The notes below the pieces were generated by a model. That model was given only the letters and a program-made list of their open reading frames with translations, was not told where the DNA came from and ran no database searches. The position numbers were made by a program, and so were the translations under genes. Of a DNA stretch of 64,000 bases, positions 57,649-64,000 are shown in pieces (the stretch's first letter is position 1; every line of letters starts with the position of its first letter). Source of the DNA: Neorhizobium sp. JUb45 (GTDB lineage Bacteria; Pseudomonadota; Alphaproteobacteria; Rhizobiales; Rhizobiaceae); contig NZ_SLYW01000005.1 of assembly GCF_004343585.1 (NCBI RefSeq), forward strand, positions 1-64,000. Direction: 5' to 3'.

Positions 57649-58536
57649 TCAGCCCTCCACGACTGCCGGAGCCGTCTCGATGTCCAGCGCTTCGGCACGC
57701 TCTGCCTTGCGGCGCTGCGCATACCAGCGATAGCCGAGGCCACCGACCGTGATGACGACACCACCGACCACGAGGACAGCAACTGCCTGGTTGATGAACT
57801 GGCTTGTGCCGGCGAAAGGCATAAGCTGCTCTTGTGCCGTCTTGAGCACGCCAGCGATGCCGAACGATCCGCCGCCGGCACCAGTGGCGGCGTCAGCCAC
57901 AGCAAGCTTAGGTGCTGGCTTGGCGTCAGAGAGCATTGCCCTCGCCTCACCGCCGGCCACATAGGTGACCTCAGGACCGATCGAGCCGCTTGCCCATGCC
58001 TGCCCGACCTTACGGACACCGGCCACGCGCGCAGACCAGCCCTTGCCGAACGTCTTCCACGTCTTGAGCTGTTTCAGGAAGGCTAGGCGAAGCTCGCAAA
58101 TTTTGCCGACCAACGCATCGTTGTCGTTGACCTGCGATGCGGCAAGGATGGTGCCGTCGCCGACCACACCGTCGATCGTGCCTTTATAAAGACCCATGCC
58201 AGCAAGGGCGCGCTGGAGCCACTTGGCCGACTGAGCCACGCCGGAGTTCACCGCGCCGTCGAAGACGACATACGAGACACCCGGCGCAAGCCGATCGCAT
58301 TTCGCCAGATCCCAATACCGGCGCCGATAGATCGCCTGCAGCTCAGTTTCCGAGATGTTGCGGACGGCGGACGGCTTGAGGTTCAACGCCTCGCGATAGT
58401 CGTCATAGACTCGCTGGGTGACGCCTTTCATCGTGGCACCGCCCGGATCGGCCGGATGGTTTGAATAGCCGCCTTCGTGCACAAGCACCTTGGCGAGAGA
58501 GCGCACGAATTCGCTTTGCGCAGGCTGCACAGTCAT
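57649..58536 (-). CDS. GH108 family phage endolysin with C-terminal membrane anchor
   Basis: 295 residues. Residues about 8-95: GH108 lysozyme-like domain with catalytic Glu in VLVHEGGYSNHPADPGGATMKGVT (HEGGY, quoted in part). Residues about 100-175: peptidoglycan-binding domain 3 type. A linker follows, then one membrane helix near 250-272 (AVAVLVVGGVVITVGGLGYRWY) with a basic stop-transfer. Soluble homologues depend on holins; the added anchor is unusual. First gene of the lysis block. Confidence 0.88.
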   Translation of the reverse strand: MTVQPAQSEFVRSLAKVLVHEGGYSNHPADPGGATMKGVTQRVYDDYREALNLKPSAVRNISETELQAIYRRRYWDLAKCDRLAPGVSYVVFDGAVNSGVAQSAKWLQRALAGMGLYKGTIDGVVGDGTILAASQVNDNDALVGKICELRLAFLKQLKTWKTFGKGWSARVAGVRKVGQAWASGSIGPEVTYVAGGEARAMLSDAKPAPKLAVADAATGAGGGSFGIAGVLKTAQEQLMPFAGTSQFINQAVAVLVVGGVVITVGGLGYRWYAQRRKAERAEALDIETAPAVVEG

Positions 58537-58638
58537 TATCGTTCTCCGATGTTTTGGTGTCTTGTCGAATTAACCAACGGCGCTATCTTGGCGGTCGGCA
58601 GATTGTTTTGCGTCCGGCCTCAGTTTCAGGAGGACGCA

Positions 58639-58779
58639 ATGAACGAAGATCTCGCCGCGCTGTCGATTAGCGAAATAGCTCAGCAGTTGGCCGCACTGGC
58701 CGCCACGCTACGCGAACTGGCTGAAACGCCAGTGTTCGACGAGCCTGCGAACGATGATGACGCTGAGCTGGTGAGCTAG
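58639..58779 (+). CDS. Small acidic protein (46 aa)
   Basis: 46 residues from ATG 58639 behind a perfect AGGAGG (58628-58633). Sequence is a Leu/Ala-rich helix (ISEIAQQLAALAATLRELAE) followed by an acidic tail (NDDDAELVS). Divergent from the endolysin. No family recognised; the ribosome site is the main support. Confidence 0.55.
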   Translation: MNEDLAALSISEIAQQLAALAATLRELAETPVFDEPANDDDAELVS

Positions 58780-58868
58780 CACACGGCGCTGCGCTGCGCT
58801 GGCTGCACAGTCATGGTGTTGATCCGGGTTTCGGTGCCTTACGGGCTTGGCTACGTGAGCCACTACAT

Positions 58869-60764
58869 TTATTTATCCAGTAGATCGCCAAAAAGTTTCT
58901 CGGCGTAAATTTTTGACCCGAGAGGCGTCAAATGGAGGGCGTCGAACTGCATTGGCATATCCCCCACTTTCATAGTGCATTGCCGCTCAGGACACATCGT
59001 TTGTAGGATTGATATGAAAAGTACGTCAGGGTGCTGCTGAGCCACCCAACTAACCCATTTCTCGGTAACCATCAGGCCGTCGAAATCTAAGTCTCGACCA
59101 GACAAGGCGCTGGGGTCGCTGTTGGCCATTCGGTTAGCCAGAATTGTAGGTACAACCACTCTGTAGATCGGTGGCTCCCCAAGTATGATAACTTTCGCGC
59201 CAGTTTTCTCTACAAGCTTGATTGTCTTGGACAGGTTTTCAGTCGCTTCGGAACCGGGCATCCACATAGCGCCCATGACTACGACGCTCGGTTTTATCTT
59301 GGCAATCTGAGCTAGGGCCATATCGTTGAATGCTTTGCAAAGCGGCCGAGCAACAACATTTTGGCCAACGATGGGAGCGCACTGAGATGAAGTGATCTGC
59401 CCTACCGATCGTTTTTTCTCCCCCGACAATTCCAGTACGGCCGGGAAATAGTGAGCAATAGAACTGTCTCCCCAGAAAATTACCGAACCGTCTCCATCAG
59501 AAGGAAGGCACAGCGAAGAATCAAAAGATTGCAGAGAATCACCAATATCCAGAAAGCATCGACCTGATCGAAAATTCTCAGACGGGTCAAAATACTGCCA
59601 ATTAAACACTTCTGAAGTACGCCGGTCGAGCCTTCCGGGGAAGCCAGAACCAAGAATTGCTATCAACGATATAGACGCGAGAGCGCCCCCTAGAACGGCG
59701 CCAGTTCGGAAGATGCTAGTTCTGTTCCAAAATACTTTGTTGGTGCGGACAGGCTGTTCTATCAAACAAAAAGACATCCAAGCCAAGGCAGTGGAGATGA
59801 GCGTTGCGGTTATTGTAGCCCACCACACGCCGAGAATTACTTGCAAGTACGGCAATGAAAATACCGCGATTGGCCAATGGACTAGGTAAAGCGAGTAAGA
59901 AATCTTCCCTATAAACGAGAAGATGCCTCTCCCTAATAAATCCGATATCCACGTTGACCGTGCGTCAGCACCCCAAATGACCAAGCACGCACCTATACAT
60001 GGCGCAAGCGCACTAATCCCTGGGAAAGCGGTGTCTTCACTCACGATTATCATGCTGGCTATTATTGTCAGAAGGCCTAGCGACACAGACACCACAGAGA
60101 GCACGACACTTTTAGGGAATGAAATTTCCCCCTTTGCCAATATAGACCCCACCAGCAACTCGAACGCCCTGAACGGAAGTAGATAGAAGCTAGCTTGCGG
60201 AGAGATCGCAAGCATTGCTTGACTGAATATCAAAGAAATTAATGTGATGGAAATCAGAATAGCAAAGGCCACACCTGCCTTAACTCTTGTAAGTGAAAGT
60301 GCAAGAAAAGGAAAAAATATATAGAATTGCTCTTCAACACCCAGCGACCAATAATGGAGCAAAGGAAGTTTATTTGCTGACGGACCAAAATAGTCTGCCG
60401 TCCACCAAAAGAAAATGTTACCCGAAAACAACAAAGAAGCGATTACAGACTTCGAGTAATCGACCAATTCGCTTGGGTATAGAACAATGTACGCCGTAGC
60501 ACTGGTTAAGGCCGTCACGACAAAAAGTGCTGGCAATATCCTACGAGCTCTCCGCTCGTAGAAATCCATGTATGAGAATGTGCCTGCTTCAGCATCTTTG
60601 AAAATCGACCTCGAAATAAGAAATCCCGAGATCACGAAAAACACGTCTACTCCGACAAACCCCCCAGGTAGCCAGTTGGCGCCGAAGTGGAAAAGCACCA
60701 CCCCCATGACAGCGATTGCACGCAAGCCATCAATGTGGCCCCTATATCGTATATTTCCCTGCGC
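58869..60764 (-). CDS. AT3-SGNH O-acyltransferase (OafA-type)
   Basis: About 631 residues from ATG 60764 (MAQGNIRYRGHIDGLRAIAV). N-terminal acyltransferase-3 membrane domain with about ten helices and the motif HIDGLRAIAVMGVVLFH plus FFVISGFLISR; C-terminal SGNH esterase-like domain with the GDSS block (FWGDSSIAHYF) and DALHLT (Asp-His). Would O-acetylate a surface glycan. GC is clearly lower than the neighbours, suggesting recent transfer. Between tailspike and lysis genes, it fits phage serotype conversion. Confidence 0.9.
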   Translation of the reverse strand, partial: AQGNIRYRGHIDGLRAIAVMGVVLFHFGANWLPGGFVGVDVFFVISGFLISRSIFKDAEAGTFSYMDFYERRARRILPALFVVTALTSATAYIVLYPSELVDYSKSVIASLLFSGNIFFWWTADYFGPSANKLPLLHYWSLGVEEQFYIFFPFLALSLTRVKAGVAFAILISITLISLIFSQAMLAISPQASFYLLPFRAFELLVGSILAKGEISFPKSVVLSVVSVSLGLLTIIASMIIVSEDTAFPGISALAPCIGACLVIWGADARSTWISDLLGRGIFSFIGKISYSLYLVHWPIAVFSLPYLQVILGVWWATITATLISTALAWMSFCLIEQPVRTNKVFWNRTSIFRTGAVLGGALASISLIAILGSGFPGRLDRRTSEVFNWQYFDPSENFRSGRCFLDIGDSLQSFDSSLCLPSDGDGSVIFWGDSSIAHYFPAVLELSGEKKRSVGQITSSQCAPIVGQNVVARPLCKAFNDMALAQIAKIKPSVVVMGAMWMPGSEATENLSKTIKLVEKTGAKVIILGEPPIYRVVVPTILANRMANSDPSALSGRDLDFDGLMVTEKWVSWVAQQHPDVLFISILQTMCPERQCTMKVGDMPMQFDALHLTPLGSKIYAEKLFGDLLDK

Positions 60765-60840
60765 CATGAGAAATGGCATTGCACCCGCAACGGGTATTTG
60801 CAAACCAAAATTCTCCCCTTCAGGTCTTTTCTCAACACGT

Positions 60841-62991
60841 TTATCGACCTACCGCTTCCCAGTAAATTTTCGCTACTCCAGTGAAAGTAGCGCTGCAACT
60901 TAGGACAGCCTGCATCCCTGTCAGCGTTGGAGATCCTGCTCCCGCAGACCAACTGCCAGGATTCGGAAGGCCAGACATACTAGCTGAAACTTTTTCCACA
61001 GAGGTTCTAAAACTGATCGGGAAGTTAACGGCGGCTGTATTATAGGTGCCAGCCGTGGGGTTGCTGATATCAACAGATCCCCATTGGCGTATCACCCCTT
61101 TCGAATCAACATCGAATCCGGGGCCGGAGTACCCCCATACTCTGCCCCCATTCGATGACACGACCTTTTCACCAGACAAGGATATCGCATATTGGTTGGT
61201 CACCTGGATTAGGTTCGAAGAGCCGTCACATACGAGCACGCTCCCGGTAGCGGCCGAATTCAAATTGTTAATTTGAACGACGTTGTTGGTTCCGGTCAAA
61301 AAAATGCCGCCGGAACCAAGATAGTCGAAAATGCAGAGGTTGTTGAATACCAGATAGGCACTATTGCCATTGATGTTCATTGCATACCCCCCGAAACCGG
61401 GAAGGCCACCGCAGTTTATGTTGGAAAACTGGGCATTTGGCCCGACTCCGGGCTCGACAAAGATGCAATATCCAACTCCGTTGAAATCAACATTTGAGGC
61501 AATCATGCGCCCGGTTGGGTGCCTGTCGGCGCCCGCGTTACCCTGGAAAAAATCAAACCCGATATAGTAGCCGAATACCATTATATTCGAAAAAATAGGA
61601 TCTACAGCATATCCCATAGAGATCGCTCTTGCATTATGCTTAGTATAGTTCAGTACAGCATCCGCTGACGACCAATAGGCCCACCAGTGCAGCTTATCTA
61701 CGACAATGTCATCAAATGCGTTGTCTACGATAAGACCGTTTTGAAGCGGCTGACCGAAGAGGTGTTTCACTACGAGTCGCCCACCGCCGCCATTGAAATT
61801 CACGGCCGTGTAAGGATTCAGAAGGCAGACATTGTCGATAATCAGCTCGACGTTTTCGGCGTGGATCTCCTCTCCTGTGTCCACAGGCGTAAAATCGCCA
61901 GACGGCGGTATTGTTCTGTCGCGGTAAACTCCAAAATCCTTGAAATGAACTCCCGATCCGTTAGCTGTTGTCGGAATGATGTCGAAACAGTTTTGCGTAT
62001 GATCAGCGAAGATCCAAGACCCTAGTCCTCGAGGGTTTTCAGACGCCCCCCCCGGCACGCCGTTATACGGCACAATGCCGTCGCCTTTGATCGCTACGCC
62101 CTTCCCAATTGCGAGGGTATCGGTTGTTCTATAACTTTGAGAAGGCGCTGGTAAGTACAGAGATCGCCCAGTCAATTCACACCAAGCGATAGCAGCTTGA
62201 ATGGAATCGGTGTCGTCAGACAAGCCGTCCCCCACGGCCCCCCAGAAAGCAACTGAAGCGACGGAAAAGACGCGGACCCAAGCGCCAGCCGATGCTGATA
62301 CCGTGTCGGACTTCACATACACGCCTTCTAAAGGATCTTCTGAAATCGCTTCGGAATAGTCGCCTGAATTCCATATGAATTGGCCCGAGCGGTGGCCTTC
62401 AGTGAGATATGCGAACGCTGTATGCGCTGGCTGCAGCGCTTTCAGCGCCGCTCTGTTAGGAGAGAAAACACTCGGGACACTTCCTATTACTTCATCTCTG
62501 ATTTCTTTCACCAGCTCCAATGCAGCTTCCGCTTCGGCGAGAACCGCAACGCTGGCCTGGTCACTCAGCAGCCGGAATGTGTTACCATAGACCTTACCGA
62601 TAACGATCGTGCCGGCAGACACCCCCCCGACCGCAGGATCATTTCCAGAATTCGTCTTTATAATGTAATCTGGAGCCGCTCCATTGAAGCGTACAGTAAC
62701 CGATCCCGGCCCGTTTGTTTTCGCGATGTTCATCACAACCAAGACCGCTTCGGTCACTGGAATGACCGTTGTGGCCTGAATGGCGTTCGGTGTGCCTGCA
62801 CCCGCATCTGAAGCAAACGCCCAGGTTGGAGGGAGGTCCGCAGGATCGACTTCGCCCGCACCGATCGCCGCCAGAAGCCGCTCAACCTCAGTACCCCAGA
62901 CACCGAGTTCCTGTTCCGAAATCGCGCGCGGTATGCCGTTCTCATCCACGGGGGCAAGAATCTGTTGAGCCAGCTTGCTCAGTACAGCCAT
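60841..62991 (-). CDS. Tailspike / tail fibre with right-handed beta-helix (pectate-lyase-like)
   Basis: 716 residues. N-terminal helical attachment part (MAVLSKLAQQILAPVDENG), a beta domain (about 60-170), a conserved FWGAVGDGLSDDTDSIQAAI segment that begins the pectate-lyase 3-type parallel beta-helix (about 250-600), and a C-terminal fibre tip (GVIRQWGSVDISNPTAGTYN) of the gp53-like kind. Probably recognises or degrades host surface polysaccharide. Ends 76 bases before the acyltransferase. Confidence 0.85.
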   Translation of the reverse strand: MAVLSKLAQQILAPVDENGIPRAISEQELGVWGTEVERLLAAIGAGEVDPADLPPTWAFASDAGAGTPNAIQATTVIPVTEAVLVVMNIAKTNGPGSVTVRFNGAAPDYIIKTNSGNDPAVGGVSAGTIVIGKVYGNTFRLLSDQASVAVLAEAEAALELVKEIRDEVIGSVPSVFSPNRAALKALQPAHTAFAYLTEGHRSGQFIWNSGDYSEAISEDPLEGVYVKSDTVSASAGAWVRVFSVASVAFWGAVGDGLSDDTDSIQAAIAWCELTGRSLYLPAPSQSYRTTDTLAIGKGVAIKGDGIVPYNGVPGGASENPRGLGSWIFADHTQNCFDIIPTTANGSGVHFKDFGVYRDRTIPPSGDFTPVDTGEEIHAENVELIIDNVCLLNPYTAVNFNGGGGRLVVKHLFGQPLQNGLIVDNAFDDIVVDKLHWWAYWSSADAVLNYTKHNARAISMGYAVDPIFSNIMVFGYYIGFDFFQGNAGADRHPTGRMIASNVDFNGVGYCIFVEPGVGPNAQFSNINCGGLPGFGGYAMNINGNSAYLVFNNLCIFDYLGSGGIFLTGTNNVVQINNLNSAATGSVLVCDGSSNLIQVTNQYAISLSGEKVVSSNGGRVWGYSGPGFDVDSKGVIRQWGSVDISNPTAGTYNTAAVNFPISFRTSVEKVSASMSGLPNPGSWSAGAGSPTLTGMQAVLSCSATFTGVAKIYWEAVGR

Positions 62992-63013
62992 GATTAAATC
63001 TCACTGTTTGGGG

Positions 63014-64000
63014 TTAGTTTCCGCCGCCGCTCGACGGTTCAATGACAAAGGCGGAAAACGCGCTCGTTGTGCCGCCGCTGGTTTCACAGAAAACCCGGTA
63101 GCTACCCTCGCCCGTCGGTGTAATCGGAACGATCTGGTAGGGCCGAACGGATTGACGACTCAAGGTGACCCATACAGGGTTCACGAGCCCACCGTATTTT
63201 TGAAGCGTGATTGCCGACACCTGAACGTCATGAGTGGTTGCCGTGCGCGACTGCCCCTCAGCGCCAGATGAAGTCGTGATGATCGGCGAAGCCGGTACAG
63301 TGTTGTCGACAGTGACCACCGCCTGAAGGCTTGGCGAGAAATATGTCCCGTCATCACCAGAAAAAACACGAACACGGGCATCGATCGTTTGCGCCGTAAA
63401 ATCGCCGAGCACATAGGCGCCGTTGACGGAATATCCGTTATTCCCGCCGATTCCGCCGAGCCCACCATCTCCCTTGCCTGGATACTCTTCCATGCTTCGC
63501 CACGCGCTCGGCTGATCACCCGTATAGACTCGGTAACTCGCCTCTGCCACGTCATATGACTGGTTTGGCAAAGCAAAGGCGATCCGCATTTCTCGCGAAC
63601 CGCTCGGGTAGATAATCTGAACGGCTTTTGTCGGCGCCGCCGGCGTGATCATGTCGGTCTCATAGCCCAGTTCAGGCACGACGTCCGGCGGCAAGGCCTC
63701 ATCCGTCGCCGGGTTCCATGCGGTCATCGACGGCCAGATCTGGAACGGTATTTCTACCGACCCGCCGCTGTCGTCAATGCGCGGTGGCGACAGGCGCACA
63801 ACCTCGATATCGCCGAGATCCGGTTCAGTCACCTGTGCATAAAGCCTGCCCCACGCCGCGAGACCGACCATGTTGGTGATCATCACCCCGCCATCGGCGC
63901 GAGCCAGGGCGAACTTGCGCCGTGCGATCCGCTGCGCCTGCGCAACGGATGGGCAAAATGGTAATTCCAGGTCGAGATATTTCGGCCCATACCGACCAAC
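63014..64000 (-). CDS. Phage tail tip/host-specificity protein, partial (5' end outside window)
   Basis: The frame is open from the stop at 63014 to the right edge, so the N-terminus lies outside the window. The visible first residues read VGRYGPKYLDLELPFCPSVA, then a QAQRIARRKFALARADGG helix common in large tail-tip proteins, and further on fibronectin-like beta segments (VDNTVPASPIITTSSGA) and a Gly-rich loop. Ends 22 bases before the tailspike start. Call is by context and segment pattern. Confidence 0.75.
   Translation of the reverse strand, partial: VGRYGPKYLDLELPFCPSVAQAQRIARRKFALARADGGVMITNMVGLAAWGRLYAQVTEPDLGDIEVVRLSPPRIDDSGGSVEIPFQIWPSMTAWNPATDEALPPDVVPELGYETDMITPAAPTKAVQIIYPSGSREMRIAFALPNQSYDVAEASYRVYTGDQPSAWRSMEEYPGKGDGGLGGIGGNNGYSVNGAYVLGDFTAQTIDARVRVFSGDDGTYFSPSLQAVVTVDNTVPASPIITTSSGAEGQSRTATTHDVQVSAITLQKYGGLVNPVWVTLSRQSVRPYQIVPITPTGEGSYRVFCETSGGTTSAFSAFVIEPSSGGGN

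Larger units (their letters stand above)
52784..64000. mobile_element. Prophage end (integrase, early, lysis and tail genes), continues beyond window
   Basis: Starts with a complete tyrosine integrase and then carries small rightward genes typical of phage early regions, followed by leftward lysis genes, an O-acyltransferase, a tailspike and a tail protein cut by the window edge. Head and packaging genes are not in the window. Confidence 0.85.

Noticed and set aside
57276..58019. 248-codon frame covering the lysis genes
   Set aside because: Only its last 83 codons make sense as a lipoprotein; the rest is an out-of-frame reading of the endolysin and spanin genes.

Overview
The window looks like a chromosomal segment from a member of the Rhizobiaceae (Rhizobium / Agrobacterium / Neorhizobium group). 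The evidence is high GC with strong third-position GC bias, the alphaproteobacterial core order (rgsM-like M23 peptidase, clpB, prmC-prfA, ptsP, lysC, ubiG, argJ, secA), a DUF4167 protein, rhizobial palindromic intergenic repeats, and an L-rhamnose locus arranged as in Rhizobium leguminosarum. No rRNA, tRNA, CRISPR array or complete insertion sequence was recognised.

Layout. (1) 0.5-35 kb is housekeeping: cell-wall peptidase, Dyp peroxidase, ClpB, fructose-1,6-bisphosphatase, translation termination genes (prfA, prmC), PTS-Ntr enzyme I (ptsP), aspartokinase, ubiquinone methyltransferase, a ParD/RelE-type toxin-antitoxin pair, nitrilase/glutaredoxin/ComF genes, a lone Flp pilin, MutT, ArgJ, a periplasmic parvulin, SecA, and a two-gene polysaccharide flippase / acetyltransferase unit. 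(2) 35.4-46.8 kb is a complete L-rhamnose uptake and catabolism locus. rhaR-S-T-P-Q-U-K runs leftward with ATGA overlaps from rhaP to rhaK, and rhaD-rhaI runs rightward. The two units diverge from a shared promoter region that carries a well-formed inverted operator. (3) 47.2-52.7 kb is a compact putative integrative element. It is bounded by 19-bp direct repeats (18/19 identical), has short tandem arm-like repeats just inside both ends, and carries an integrase cut off before its catalytic domain. Cargo is an Orc1/Cdc6-like ATPase, a serine recombinase, a small lipoprotein, an SH3-domain secreted protein and a ParB/Srx-domain protein. (4) 52.8 kb to the right edge is the end of a second element, a prophage: a full tyrosine integrase, two overlapping small membrane-protein genes, a run of small early genes, a lysis block (GH108 endolysin and an overlapping spanin-like pair), an AT3-SGNH O-acyltransferase, a beta-helix tailspike and a tail protein that runs off the window.

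How the parts work together. The rha genes form one pathway: import and phosphorylation by RhaSTPQ with RhaK, anomer conversion by RhaU, isomerisation by RhaI, and cleavage plus lactaldehyde oxidation by RhaD, probably repressed by RhaR. The two mobile elements appear to sit in tandem, sharing the junction repeat near 52.65 kb. The least explained content is the cargo of the first element and the two membrane proteins beside the prophage integrase.
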